DNA of 64,000 nt from Methylosinus trichosporium OB3b (GTDB lineage: Bacteria; Pseudomonadota; Alphaproteobacteria; Rhizobiales; Beijerinckiaceae): NCBI RefSeq assembly GCF_002752655.1, contig NZ_CP023737.1, forward strand, positions 3,496,001 through 3,560,000. Reading direction: 5' to 3'. Below the pieces are notes generated by a model. That model saw only the letters and a program-made list of their open reading frames with translations. It ran no database searches and had not been told where the DNA came from. Position numbers and translations under genes: made by a program. Positions 1 through 8,712 of this stretch are shown here, one piece after another; the stretch's first letter is position 1; every line of letters starts with the position of its first letter.

Positions 1-52
1 CGAGCGCGTCGCCGGCCTCGATGCGGGCGATGGCCTTTTTGAGATCGGTCAC
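1..52 (-). CDS. mfd: Transcription-repair coupling factor (mfd-like), N-terminal start only
   Basis: A GTG start at 52-50 overlaps the TGA stop of the upstream sdhE-like gene (GTGA) and reads VTDLKKAIARIEAGDAL before running off the window. Tight overlap downstream of sdhE is the usual alphaproteobacterial position of mfd, and the short peptide resembles Mfd N-termini. Only 17 codons are visible, so identity rests mainly on gene order. Confidence 0.4.
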   Translation of the reverse strand, partial: MTDLKKAIARIEAGDAL

Positions 53-342
53 GCGCCGCGCCCTCGCTCCAACGGCCCATTGGCGTGAAAGGCCGCGATT
101 CTGCGAAACAGCGGCGTGTCATAGGCGGGCGGCGCGCCGGCGGCGCACAGCCAGCCATAGACGGCGTCGTCATCGGCGTCGAGCAGCGCCTCGAGCGCCT
201 CGAGCGCGGCGTCGTCCAGCCCGCGGATCTCGGAGTCGACGAAGCCGCCCATGATCAAGTCCATTTCGCGCATGCCGCGGCGCCAGGCGCGAAAACGGAT
301 GCGCCGGCGGCGGATGTCGAGATCGTCGAAGGATGGGGCCAT
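49..342 (-). CDS. sdhE: FAD assembly factor SdhE (succinate dehydrogenase assembly factor 2 family)
   Basis: A 97-residue protein with the SdhE hallmark near residues 18-30: an arginine-rich stretch, then RRGMREMDLIMGGF, which contains the RGxRE-type motif needed for flavinylation. The acidic C-terminal half (LDAALEALEALLD-type helices, then a YGWL motif) is also typical. Family members assist covalent FAD attachment to SdhA in the cytoplasm. Length is normal for the family (about 90). The stop overlaps the start of the mfd-like gene, so the two are probably co-transcribed. The ATG at 342 places the RGMRE motif at the expected distance from the N-terminus. Confidence 0.85.
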   Translation of the reverse strand: MAPSFDDLDIRRRRIRFRAWRRGMREMDLIMGGFVDSEIRGLDDAALEALEALLDADDDAVYGWLCAAGAPPAYDTPLFRRIAAFHANGPLERGRGA

Positions 343-795
343 GATCGTGTGCGCGAGGAGACCTACGCCGCAACGCAGCGCGCTCGATACGAGAAATGCG
401 GCGCCGAACGCCGTTTCCGATGCCGTCGCTTATGGAAGCGCTGTGTAGCCCAATCGTCGACGAAAAGATAGCGAGACATGCCGCTCTTTCGAGCTCGTTG
501 CCAGAGCGCCGACAGTCTGCCGTTTTTTTAAATCGAGCATGGCTTCTCAGGCATCCCGCAGACCCGGCCATGGCAGGCTGCGCATCGACTTGTGTCGTGC
601 ATCGTCGACAATGAGTTCAAGCGTATTGAATTTTAAATATCAAATATTTGTAAAATCCTTTCAATGCATCAGCGCGAAGGTCTAGAGTAAATATTTCTCA
701 TAATCTCCGTATTGTAAAAACATCTAGACGATCCATATCGGCCACGGATTTCTAAAGGAGGCCGCTATCCCGTCTCGACCAGAGGAGAACGAGAC
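343..795. other. Intergenic region with an AT-rich patch
   Basis: No convincing gene. Bases about 600-760 are strikingly AT-rich against the surrounding DNA and include the perfect palindrome CAAATATTTG (641-650). GTCTAGA near 680 and TCTAGAC near 723 form an interrupted inverted repeat. The stretch probably carries the promoters of sdhE (leftward) and of the secreted-protein gene at 796. A good ribosome binding site (GAGGAGAA) sits at 781-788. Confidence 0.5.
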
Positions 796-1377
796 ATGAA
801 AGCAGCAATGATAATGCTAACGCTGCTCGCGAGCAGTCCTGCTGTCGCCGATTGCTGGAGAATGAGCCTCGAGGGACGGCCCGAGTTCACGAATATCCGT
901 AAGGGCCCAGGCATGAATTTTCCGGTTGCGGATCGCCTCGAGTCATATTCGGGTGATCTGCTCTGGTGCGGCTATCGCCGAACGAACGGAGAAACAGAGT
1001 GGTATCACATCGGCTATAAGGCATATGGAGATCGGGCGTGGAGATACGGGTGGACATCGGCAAAGGTTGTCCATGTCGTAGAAGCGCAACGAACATTAGG
1101 GGGCGCATGTCCAGCGTTGGATTTTTTTGCGGGACACGCTCCATACGAAGGCCGTTCTGTCGGCAATAGTGACCGATCCAGCGCAGGAGAACCTGTCAGG
1201 TTGATCGGTGACGCCCCATCCGCCATCGGCGATAGCTGGGACGATCAAGACGGCGATTCGGATCGACACAGCGTCACCTGCTCGACTCCGAAGGGAATAT
1301 GCACAGTGAGTGACAGCAGGCCCATTGCGCCGACTCGAGCTTGCTACTGCGGGACAGCTGCTGGTTTGACATGGTAG
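796..1377 (+). CDS. Secreted hypothetical protein with SH3-like N-terminal region and Cys-rich tail
   Basis: A 193-residue protein. Residues 1-18 form a signal peptide (hydrophobic core, cleavage after AVA). Residues 25-95 contain an NIRKGPGMNFPVADRL stretch that resembles the RxGPG...V.GxL pattern of bacterial SH3 (SH3b) domains, which bind cell-wall or surface ligands. The last 35 residues carry four cysteines (CSTP, GIC, ACYC) that may form disulfides. The start is supported by GAGGAGAA eight bases upstream. Base composition is less GC-rich than neighbouring genes and the upstream region is AT-rich, which suggests transfer. Function unknown. Confidence 0.6.
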   Translation: MKAAMIMLTLLASSPAVADCWRMSLEGRPEFTNIRKGPGMNFPVADRLESYSGDLLWCGYRRTNGETEWYHIGYKAYGDRAWRYGWTSAKVVHVVEAQRTLGGACPALDFFAGHAPYEGRSVGNSDRSSAGEPVRLIGDAPSAIGDSWDDQDGDSDRHSVTCSTPKGICTVSDSRPIAPTRACYCGTAAGLTW

Positions 1378-1431
1378 CGAATGTCCGCTTGGACGCTCCG
1401 CGGGGCGACGGCGACGCGCCGCCGCCCGTCA

Positions 1432-2694
1432 TCAGCCGCCCGCCTGCTCCACCCTCGCCATGAAATCGCCGATGCGCGGCGCGATCTCCTTGCGGAAGCG
1501 CGAGCCGTTGAACACGCCGTAATGGCCGACGCCCTCTTGCAGATAATGTTGCTTGCGCGCCTCGGGAATATTGGCGCACAGCTCCTGCGCCGCATAGGTC
1601 TGGCCGACGCCGGAGATATCGTCCTTCTCGCCCTCGACCGTGAGCAGAGCGGTGCGCTGGATCGCCGTAAGATCGATGAGCTCGCCGTGATGGCGCAGCT
1701 CCCCTTGCGGGATTTCGTGGCGAATGAACACCTTCTCCACCGTCTCCAGATAGAAGTCGGCGTCGAGATCCATGACCGCGAGATATTCGTCATAGAAATC
1801 GCGATGCTTTTCCGCCGAATCGCCGTCGCCCTCGACGAGATGGTTGAACATCTCCACATGGGCGGCGACATGGCGCTCGAGATTCATCGCCATGAAGCCC
1901 GAGAGCTGCAGAAAGCCCGGATAGACGCTGCGCCCGAGCCCGGCGTGCGGGAACGGCACGGTGTGGATGCAATGGCGGTGGAACCAGTCGACGCCGCGCT
2001 CGACGGCGAGGCGGTTGACCGCGGTCGGGCTGCGGCGCGGATCGATCGGCCCGCCCATCAGCACCATGGATTCGGGCGCGTCCACGCCGCCCTCGCCGTC
2101 CAGCGCCGCTACCGCGCAGATCAGCGGCACCGACGCCTGGCAGACGCCGAGCGTGTGCAGCGACACGCCGTCGCCGCGCTTGGACAGGATGCGCATCATC
2201 TCGATGAGATAATCGATGTAATCGTCGAGACCGAAGGCGCCGCGCTCGGTCGGGACGACGCGGGCGTTGCACCAATCGGTGATGTAGACGTCATGGCTCG
2301 GCAGGAAGGCCTCGACCGTGCCGCGCAGCAAGGTCGCAAAATGCCCGGACATCGGGGCGACGATCAGCAGCTTGGACTGGCGCGGCGCACCCTCCGCGCG
2401 CTGGCGCCGGAAATGCACGAGGCGGCAGAACGGGCGCTCCCACAGCACCTCTTCCGTGACCGGAACGACGAGGCCGTCGACCGTCGTCTCCTTCAGTCCG
2501 AAGACCGGCTTGCTGTAACGGCGCGTCATCCGCTCGAACAATTCCGCCGCCGCCGCGACGCTGCGGCCGACGGAGGTATGCGCGAAAGGGTTGAACGGAT
2601 TGGTGAAGGTCGTGAGCGTTGCGTCCGACATCGCGCGCGCCGGCGCGAAGGCCAGATGCATCATCTCATAGAGCTGGTAAGACAGCCGATCCAT
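1432..2694 (-). CDS. phaZ: Intracellular polyhydroxybutyrate depolymerase (class I PhaZ)
   Basis: About 420 residues. It degrades intracellular PHB granules to mobilise stored carbon. The start chosen (2694) gives MDRLSYQLYEMMHLAFAPAR, the conserved beginning of this family; an in-frame extension to 2769 is possible but lacks family similarity. The family uses a cysteine in place of the lipase serine, seen here in the LGVCQAS motif. The acidic residue lies in TVEGEKDDISG and the histidine in GVGHYGVFNG, completing a Cys-Asp-His triad. No PHB synthase lies nearby. It is transcribed alone, convergent with the secreted-protein gene. Confidence 0.88.
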   Translation of the reverse strand: MDRLSYQLYEMMHLAFAPARAMSDATLTTFTNPFNPFAHTSVGRSVAAAAELFERMTRRYSKPVFGLKETTVDGLVVPVTEEVLWERPFCRLVHFRRQRAEGAPRQSKLLIVAPMSGHFATLLRGTVEAFLPSHDVYITDWCNARVVPTERGAFGLDDYIDYLIEMMRILSKRGDGVSLHTLGVCQASVPLICAVAALDGEGGVDAPESMVLMGGPIDPRRSPTAVNRLAVERGVDWFHRHCIHTVPFPHAGLGRSVYPGFLQLSGFMAMNLERHVAAHVEMFNHLVEGDGDSAEKHRDFYDEYLAVMDLDADFYLETVEKVFIRHEIPQGELRHHGELIDLTAIQRTALLTVEGEKDDISGVGQTYAAQELCANIPEARKQHYLQEGVGHYGVFNGSRFRKEIAPRIGDFMARVEQAGG

Positions 2695-3082
2695 TTCTGC
2701 AGACTCCAGCTCTCGCGCTGCGCCGCTCGGGGGAGCGACGTCGCGTGACCGAAGACGAACGTCGAACATAGCTCAGTTCTGGTGAAATGAAAACTGCCTT
2801 CTATTTACACCGAGCCTGCGAAAATTTTCTTCGAACAGCCTAAAAAACGGGCGGCTGGCGAATGCGGTCTGCAACATGGTGGATGTCGGGGCGGCGCCGG
2901 TCGAGGCGCCGCCGGGAAGAGGGATCTCGTCCTGTCGGGGTTACGCCCTAAGGACGCATCACGGCTCATGATCTTTGTCCCGCCCATGGCGAATTGGTCT
3001 CGCGCGTCTATATGGCGCCGCTCGAAAAACAAACAAGATCAAAGCGTAGCAGTGACGCGCCGGCTGTATCTATGGCCGCTGG
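2695..3082. other. Intergenic region with a 9-bp-stem hairpin
   Basis: No gene seen. It separates phaZ from the PEBP gene, both leftward. A GGCGGCGCC (2890-2898) and GGCGCCGCC (2905-2913) pair forms a perfect hairpin with a six-base loop and no T-run. The first part (about 2770-2850) is AT-richer and probably holds the phaZ promoter. Confidence 0.4.
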
Positions 3083-3095
3083 TCAGCGGCCATAG
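3070..3095 (-). terminator. Hairpin overlapping the stop codon of the PEBP gene
   Basis: CTATGGCCGCT (3070-3080) and AGCGGCCATAG (3085-3095) form a perfect 11-bp stem with a four-base loop. The stop codon of the YbhB-family gene (3083-3085) lies inside the structure, so the last codons form one arm. No U-run follows, so if it acts as a terminator it is not a canonical one. Confidence 0.5.
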
Positions 3096-3628
3096 AGCCC
3101 GGTCAGATTCGCCTTGGCGAGGACATTCTGATTGACGAGAAAGCCGACCAGCGAGGCGGTCGCGCCCTCCGGCGCCTCGACCTTCTCGACGCCGAGCGCA
3201 TAGAGCGTGAACACATAGCGATGCGGCGGATCGCCGACCGGCGGGCAGGGGCCGCCCCAGGCGGAAATTCCATAATCGCTGCGAATCTGCTTTGCGCCCG
3301 TCGGCAGGCCGGCTCCGTCCGGCGTTCCCGCGCCCTGCGCCAGAGCCCGCGCCGTGCCGGGAATATCGACGACCAGCCAGTGCCAGAAGCCGGCGCCGCC
3401 GGTCGGCGCGTCGGGATCGTGGCAGAACAGCGCAAAGCTCCTGGTTCCTGCCGGCGGCTCGCTCCAGGCGAAGGCGGGCGAGACATTGCCGCCGCCCCCG
3501 CCGAATCCATCGAAGGCGAATTTCAGATCGATGACCGCGCCCTCGGCGATATCGGGGCTCGTCAGCGTCAGTCCGCCGGCGCCGGCGTCGGCTGCGGAAA
3601 GGGCGGCGAAAGGAAGATGATTGCGCAT
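3083..3628 (-). CDS. YbhB/YbcL family PEBP-like protein
   Basis: A 181-residue phosphatidylethanolamine-binding-protein fold of the bacterial YbhB/YbcL (Raf kinase inhibitor-like) family. Visible signatures are HDPDAPTGGAGFWHWLVVDIP (the DPDAP...HWLVxxIP ligand-pocket motif) and GGPCPPVGDPPHRYVFTLYAL (the GPxPPxGxxHRYxF motif). The start at 3628 (MRNHLPFAALSA) is chosen because the upstream extension has no similarity and would reach into the divergent transporter's leader. Members are cytoplasmic or periplasmic with no settled bacterial role. No clear signal peptide. Divergent from the MFS gene at 3747. Confidence 0.85.
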   Translation of the reverse strand: MRNHLPFAALSAADAGAGGLTLTSPDIAEGAVIDLKFAFDGFGGGGGNVSPAFAWSEPPAGTRSFALFCHDPDAPTGGAGFWHWLVVDIPGTARALAQGAGTPDGAGLPTGAKQIRSDYGISAWGGPCPPVGDPPHRYVFTLYALGVEKVEAPEGATASLVGFLVNQNVLAKANLTGLYGR

Positions 3629-3746
3629 GGCTGGGTTCCCGTGCGGCTCGTGGCGAAGGGCTTTCCGCCCAATCTTTCTGTAGACGATGGCGCGCGCCGT
3701 GTCGCGTCGGCTATTGTGCGGCGCCGCGCAAAGAGGAGCAGGCCCC

Positions 3747-5165
3747 GTGAACAAACCGCCGACCGAGCTCTCGCGACAGGCGCCGACGAAGAGCGAGCTG
3801 ATCCAAATCATGGTCGGCCTCGGCCTCGCCATGCTGCTTTCGGCGCTCGATCAATCCATCGTCGCCACCGCCATGCCGACCATCGCCGCCGATCTCGGCG
3901 ATTTCGTCCATCTGCCCTGGATCGTCACCGCCTACCTCGTCGCCTCCACCGCGGTGACCCCGCTTTATGGCAAGCTCGCCGACATTCATGGGGCGCGCGC
4001 CATGCTGCTGATCGGCGTCGCCATTTTCGTCGCCGGCTCCGTCTTCTGCGCGCTCGCGCCGAGCATGGGCCTGCTCGCCCTCGCCCGCGCCGTGCAGGGC
4101 ATGGGCGGCGGCGGCCTCATCGCGCTCGCGCAGACGGTCATCGCCGATCTCGTCACGCCGCGCGAGCGCGGCCGCATGATGACCTATTTCTCCATTGTCT
4201 TCATCGCCGCCAGCGTCGGCGGGCCGGCGCTCGGCGGCGTCTTCGCCGAGCATCTCCACTGGTCGCTGATCTTCTGGATCAATGTCCCGCTCGGCCTCGT
4301 CGCCTTCGCCATGAGCTGGTTTCATCTCCGTCGGCTGCCGCAGCGCCGCCATCCGCATCGTCTCGACATCGCCGGCGCGGCGCTGCTCGTCGTCGGCTCC
4401 AGCGTGACGCAGCTCGCGCTCTCCTGGGGCGGCGAGCGCCTCGCCTGGAGCTCGGCGCCGATGCTGGCGCTGCTGGCGGCGGCCGCCGCGGCCTGGGCGC
4501 TGTTCGCCTGGCGCACGCGCGCGGCCGAGGAGCCGCTGATCCCGCTCGACGTGCTCGGCGATTCCGTGGTGCGCGACGCGACGCTCTCGGGCGCCTTCGG
4601 GCTCGGGACCTTCATCGCGCTGACCATGTTCCTGCCGATCTATTTCGAGGGCGCGCTCGGGCTCACCGCCGATCAGTCCGGCCTCGCGCTCATTCCGCTC
4701 ACCATTGCGACGGTGACCGGGGCCACCATCTCGGGCCGGCTAATGAGCCGCATCCGCCACTACAAAGCGGCGCCGCTCATCGGCCTCGGCGCGGCGACCC
4801 TCGCCATGGCGGCGTTGTGGCTGGCGCTCGGCGCGCTGTCGCTCGCGGCGCTCGACGCGCTGCTGGCGGTGGTCGGGCTCGGCGTCGGCGCCATGCTGCC
4901 GGTGACCACGGTCGCGGTGCAGAACGCGGTTCCCGCGCATAATCTCGGCACGGCGACGGCGGTGACGCAATTCTCGCGTCAGCTCGGCGGCGTGTTCATC
5001 GTCGCCATCTTCGGCGCCATCGTGATCGGCGGCGGCCCCGTGGCGGCGCCCGAGGCGCTGCGCGCCGCCTTCCGCACAGCGCTCGGCGTCGCCGCGCTGC
5101 TCACGCTGGCGAGCTTTCTGTTCATGGCGCGCATGGAGCAGCGCGATCTGCACGGGGAGGGGTGA
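3747..5165 (+). CDS. DHA2-family (EmrB/QacA type) multidrug MFS transporter
   Basis: About 472 residues with a 14-helix pattern. The GTG start at 3747 is preceded by AGAGGAG. Family motifs: LDQSIVATAMPTIAADL in helix 1 (motif D1 of 14-TM drug exporters), GKLADIHGARAMLLIG (motif A) and RAVQGMGGGGLIALAQ (helix 4), with SVGGPALGG in helix 5 (motif C, antiporter). It likely exports drugs or toxic metabolites using the proton gradient across the inner membrane. It converges with the hydrolase gene with no base between the two stop codons (TGATCA at 5163-5168). Confidence 0.85.
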   Translation: MNKPPTELSRQAPTKSELIQIMVGLGLAMLLSALDQSIVATAMPTIAADLGDFVHLPWIVTAYLVASTAVTPLYGKLADIHGARAMLLIGVAIFVAGSVFCALAPSMGLLALARAVQGMGGGGLIALAQTVIADLVTPRERGRMMTYFSIVFIAASVGGPALGGVFAEHLHWSLIFWINVPLGLVAFAMSWFHLRRLPQRRHPHRLDIAGAALLVVGSSVTQLALSWGGERLAWSSAPMLALLAAAAAAWALFAWRTRAAEEPLIPLDVLGDSVVRDATLSGAFGLGTFIALTMFLPIYFEGALGLTADQSGLALIPLTIATVTGATISGRLMSRIRHYKAAPLIGLGAATLAMAALWLALGALSLAALDALLAVVGLGVGAMLPVTTVAVQNAVPAHNLGTATAVTQFSRQLGGVFIVAIFGAIVIGGGPVAAPEALRAAFRTALGVAALLTLASFLFMARMEQRDLHGEG

Positions 5166-6083
5166 TCACGCCGAAAGAAAGCGCGCGAGCCGGTCGCAGA
5201 AGAAATCCGGCGCTTCCTCGGCGACGAAATGTCCGCTGTCCTCGACGATCTCCGCGGTGAGGTCGCGCGCCTGCCGCCGCGCGGCCTCCTCGAGCCGCGC
5301 GCCGACGCCATGGCGCCCGGCGATCGTCATCACCGGCATGGAGAGCGTGCTGTCCGTGAATGAAGCGGCGAGGCGCGCGTCCTCGGGCAGCGCGCGATAA
5401 AAGGCGAAGCCCGCCGCCATGCCGCCCGGCGTCGCATAATGGCGCGCATATTCGGCGATTGTCGCCTCGGACACGGCGGTCTTTCGATAGGACCATGCGC
5501 GGATCTGCGCGGTGATATAAGCGTGCTCCCGTCCCTTGGTCAGCAGCTCGGGAATCTCCGGCGCCATGTGGAATCCATAATGCCAAGCGCCGCCATGCGC
5601 CGCGTCCATATTCTCCGTTCCGGGCAGCAGACAATCGACCAGAACGAGTCTCTCGACGCAGTCCGGATGCAGATGCGCGAGCAGAAAAGCGGCCTTGCCG
5701 CCCATGTCGTGCCCGACCACATGGGCGCGGCCGCCCGCGACATGGGCGATCAGCGCGGCGATATCGGCGGCGATGGTTTGCTTGTCATAGCCGGCGGGCG
5801 TGCGCTGCGAGAGGCCGACGCCGCGCAGATCCGGCGCGATCAGCGTGAAGCGCGAGGCGAGCCGCTCCATCGTCTGCTTCCAGGCGAGCCAGGTCTGCGG
5901 CCAGCCATGCAGCAGCACCACCGCCGGTCCGGCGCCGACGACGACATAATGCAGACGCACGCCATTGGCCTCGACGAAACGGCTGGCGCCGTCCGCGGGA
6001 AGAGCCGCTGGCGCGACTTCCGCGAGGGCCGGCCCGAGCAATGCGGCGCCCGCCGTGGCGGCGAGAAAAGCGCGGCGCTCCAT
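5166..6083 (-). CDS. Exported alpha/beta hydrolase, epoxide-hydrolase-like
   Basis: 305 residues from the ATG at 6083, which follows an AAGGAGG box. The N-terminus (MERRAFLAATAGAALLGPALA) is a short signal, possibly Tat-like (RR). The domain shows LLHGWPQTW (the HGxP oxyanion motif of epoxide hydrolases), GHDMGG (nucleophile Asp rather than Ser) and DSGHFVAEEAP (catalytic His). These favour an epoxide hydrolase or haloalkane-dehalogenase-type enzyme over a Ser esterase. A downstream Asp/Glu charge-relay residue is not assigned. Substrate unknown. Stop codon abuts that of the convergent MFS gene. Confidence 0.78.
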   Translation of the reverse strand: MERRAFLAATAGAALLGPALAEVAPAALPADGASRFVEANGVRLHYVVVGAGPAVVLLHGWPQTWLAWKQTMERLASRFTLIAPDLRGVGLSQRTPAGYDKQTIAADIAALIAHVAGGRAHVVGHDMGGKAAFLLAHLHPDCVERLVLVDCLLPGTENMDAAHGGAWHYGFHMAPEIPELLTKGREHAYITAQIRAWSYRKTAVSEATIAEYARHYATPGGMAAGFAFYRALPEDARLAASFTDSTLSMPVMTIAGRHGVGARLEEAARRQARDLTAEIVEDSGHFVAEEAPDFFCDRLARFLSA

Positions 6084-6150
6084 GTGGTTCCCTCCTTCTT
6101 CGATCTGCGGGCGCCCCCCTCCTCTCGAGGGCGCATCCAAGATGCGTAGC

Positions 6151-6344
6151 GCCGTCATGGCCGGGCTCGTCCCGGCCATCCACGCCACGCCGCGGAGCAA
6201 CGCTCGGAAAGCGCCCGCGATAGCTGGGTTTCTCGTCTCCGCCGAGTTGCGGAGACTGTCGCAGCAATGCTGACGTCGCGCATAGCAATGCGAAAAACCG
6301 CGGCGTCACGGCGTGGATGGCCGGGACGAGCCCGGCCATGACGG
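6151..6344. repeat. Paired inverted repeats reading MAGLVPAIHA (BIME/MITE-like element)
   Basis: A sequence of about 44 bases at 6151-6194, itself containing the palindrome ATGGCCGGG...CCCGGCCAT, recurs inverted and nearly exact at 6298-6344. The two arms flank about 100 bases of non-coding DNA. The arm translates as the MAGLVPAIHA/MAGTSPAMT peptide that appears spuriously in many rhizobial annotations. It fills the space between the hydrolase and lysR genes. Confidence 0.75.
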
Positions 6345-6464
6345 CCCTTTTGGAAATGTGTCAGCCTCGAGGGGAGGGTGAACACCTTCCACGCCAGAGT
6401 TGTCGATCCGGCCCGCCCCGTCTATTCGTCATGCGGGAATGACTTCCATAACCAACGAGAATGC

Positions 6465-7364
6465 ATGGACCTCGCCGCCGCCCTTCGCGCCTTCGTCCGC
6501 TCGGTCGAGCGCGGCTCGATGACCGCGGCGGCGGCCGATCTCGGCGTGTCGCAACCCGCGGTCAGCAAGCTGCTGCGCAATCTCGAGGGCCATGTCGGCG
6601 CGAAGCTCGTCGAGCGCGGCGCCCGCGCGCTGCGCCCGACGCCGCAGGGCCTCGCGCTCTACGAGGCGGCGGGCGGCGCGCTGGCGGTGATCGACGCGGC
6701 CATCGAGGGACTGCGCAGCGATGGCGGCGCGATCGAGGGGCGCCTCCGCCTGCATGGGCCGGCCTGCATCGGCGAGCGCGATCTGCACGCGCTGGCGGCG
6801 CAATTCCAGGATCGCCATCCCGCGGTCGACGTCGAGCTCTCCCTGGACAATCGGCCGGTCGATCTCATCCACGAGAATTTCGATCTCGCGCTGCGCATGG
6901 AGCGGCCGACCGATCAGCGTCTCGTGATGCGCCGCATCGGCTATAGCCGTCGCATTCTCGTCGCCTCTCCCGATTATCTCGCGCGTCGCGGGCCCGTGGC
7001 GAGCTGCGTGGAGCTCGCCGGCCGGGACCTTATCGTCACCGACGCCTCGCTGCGCGCCGGCGCGCTGCTCTTGCGCCGCGGCAAGGAGAAAATCGCGCTT
7101 CCCGTGCGCCCCAAGCTGACGACCAATAATGCGCGCGTGCTGCTCGACGCGCTGACGGCCGGCCGCGGCGTCGGAACCACGCAGCTGCTGCTGGTCGCGC
7201 AGGATCTGGCGGCGGGCCGGCTGCTGCGCGTGCTGCCCGATTGGGAGATCGAGCCGACGGAGTTTTTTCTCGTCTATCCCTCGACCAGATATCTGCGCCC
7301 GACCGTCCGAGCCTTCGTGGATTTCGTGGCGCCGGCGTTGCGAAGGGTGGAAGGGATTTTTTGA
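6465..7364 (+). CDS. LysR-family transcriptional regulator
   Basis: About 299 residues. The N-terminal winged helix-turn-helix (residues 1-60) is evident in FVRSVERGSMTAAAADLGVSQPAVSKLLRNLE, followed by a periplasmic-binding-like effector domain (residues 90-295). The start at 6465 gives MDLAAALRAF at the canonical distance from the helix-turn-helix; upstream codons lie in non-conserved DNA. It sits 38 bases before the Fsr-type exporter on the same strand, so it may be co-transcribed with and control that exporter, though LysR regulators more often act on divergent genes. Confidence 0.85.
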   Translation: MDLAAALRAFVRSVERGSMTAAAADLGVSQPAVSKLLRNLEGHVGAKLVERGARALRPTPQGLALYEAAGGALAVIDAAIEGLRSDGGAIEGRLRLHGPACIGERDLHALAAQFQDRHPAVDVELSLDNRPVDLIHENFDLALRMERPTDQRLVMRRIGYSRRILVASPDYLARRGPVASCVELAGRDLIVTDASLRAGALLLRRGKEKIALPVRPKLTTNNARVLLDALTAGRGVGTTQLLLVAQDLAAGRLLRVLPDWEIEPTEFFLVYPSTRYLRPTVRAFVDFVAPALRRVEGIF

Positions 7365-7402
7365 GCGCGGCCAGCGCTCCATCGGGAGGCGACAGAATTT
7401 CA

Positions 7403-8605
7403 ATGTCTTCGAGTCGATCCATCGCCGACCGGACGCGGATCGGCGCCACGGTCTTTCCGGTGCTGGGGGCGATCAGCTTCTGTCATTTTCTCAATGATCT
7501 GATGCAATCGCTGCTGCCGGCGGTCTATCCGCTGCTCAAGGGCGGGTTCGATCTCGATTTCGGCCAGATCGGCCTCATCACCTTCACCTATCAGATCACC
7601 GCCTCGCTGCTGCAGCCGCTCGTCGGCCTCTACACCGACAGGCGGCCGCAGCCTTATTCGCTCGTCATCGGGATGGGCGCCACCTTTTGCGGCCTGCTGG
7701 CACTCGCCTTCGCGCCGAGCTTCGCCGCGCTTCTGGCGGCGGCGGCGCTGATGGGAATCGGCTCCTCCATCTTCCATCCCGAATCGGCGCGCATCGCTCG
7801 CCTCGCTTCGGGCGGCGCGCATGGGCTGGCGCAGTCGCTGTTTCAGGTCGGCGGCAATTTCGGCGCGTCGCTCGGGCCGCTGCTGGCGGCCTTCTTCATT
7901 CTGCCGCGCGGCCAGAGCAGCCTCGCCTGGTTCGCCCTCGCGGCGCTCGGCGCCATGGCGGTGTCGGCGCCGCTCGGCGCCTGGCTGCGCGGGAACGGCC
8001 ATGGCGCCGCGCCGCGCCACATCGCCGCGCGCGCCGACGCCGGCCTGCCCGCGGACCAGCGCCGCTGGGCGCTCGCCGTGCTGGTGGCGCTGATGTTCTC
8101 GAAATTCGTCTATCTGGCGGCGCTCGGCAATTATTACGTCTTCTATCTGATGAGCCGCTTCGATCTCGCGCCGCGCGACGCGCAGATCTATCTCTTCGTC
8201 TTTCTCGCCACCTCGGCGGGCGGCACGGTGCTCGGCGGCGCGCTCGGCGACCGCTTCGGCCGCAGGAGAGTCATCTGGGGCTCGATCCTCGGCGTGCTGC
8301 CGTTCACGCTGGCGCTGCCCTATGTCGATCTTCCGGCGACCGTCGCGCTCAGCGCCATCATCGGCTTCATGCTCGCTTCGGCCTTTCCGGCGATCCTCGT
8401 CTTCGCGCAGGAATTGACGCCGAACCGCATCGGCGCGGTCTCGGGCCTCTTCTTCGGCTTCGCCTTCGGCATCAGCGGCCTCGCCGCCGCGGCGCTCGGC
8501 GCGCTGGCCGACCGCACCAGCATAGAATTCATGTTCCAGCTGTGCGCGTTCCTGCCGCTGATCGGATTGCTGGCCGTGTTTCTTCCGCGAGAGGACGCGC
8601 GATGA
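7403..8605 (+). CDS. fsr: Fsr-type (fosmidomycin resistance) MFS exporter
   Basis: About 400 residues, 12 predicted helices. Alignment by eye to E. coli Fsr is strong over the N-terminal half: LGAISFCHFLNDLMQSLLPAVYPLLK, the QIGLITFTYQITASLLQPLVG stretch, GIGSSIFHPESARIARLASGG and GLAQSLFQVGGNFGASLGPLLAAF. Such proteins export fosmidomycin and other compounds from the cytoplasm. The ATG at 7403 has GGGAGG about 15 bases upstream. The long N-terminal extension available in the open frame overlaps lysR and is not conserved. Probably transcribed with the preceding lysR. Confidence 0.88.
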   Translation: MSSSRSIADRTRIGATVFPVLGAISFCHFLNDLMQSLLPAVYPLLKGGFDLDFGQIGLITFTYQITASLLQPLVGLYTDRRPQPYSLVIGMGATFCGLLALAFAPSFAALLAAAALMGIGSSIFHPESARIARLASGGAHGLAQSLFQVGGNFGASLGPLLAAFFILPRGQSSLAWFALAALGAMAVSAPLGAWLRGNGHGAAPRHIAARADAGLPADQRRWALAVLVALMFSKFVYLAALGNYYVFYLMSRFDLAPRDAQIYLFVFLATSAGGTVLGGALGDRFGRRRVIWGSILGVLPFTLALPYVDLPATVALSAIIGFMLASAFPAILVFAQELTPNRIGAVSGLFFGFAFGISGLAAAALGALADRTSIEFMFQLCAFLPLIGLLAVFLPREDAR

Positions 8606-8671
8606 CGCGGCGCGGCGACTCGACCAGCGTCCCGGCCAGCGTCACGGCGTGGAGGTCGTGACGTTCTGCAA

Positions 8672-8703
8672 TTCTCGAGGGCCGCGCCGCCGCGAGCCTC
8701 GCG
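8672..8703 (-). terminator. GC-rich hairpin downstream of the outer-membrane protein gene
   Basis: GGGCCGCG and CGCGGCCC arms separated by about 13 bases lie in the gap between the convergent fsr and omp genes, just past the omp stop. No T-run follows. Possible bidirectional terminator. Confidence 0.35.
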
Positions 8704-8712
8704 GCCCGCGGG

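Noticed and set aside
3221..4942. Plus-strand open frame of 573 codons
   Set aside because: A different frame over the PEBP gene and the MFS transporter; composition is Arg/Ala/His noise, and the MFS frame at 3747 has proper motifs and a ribosome binding site.
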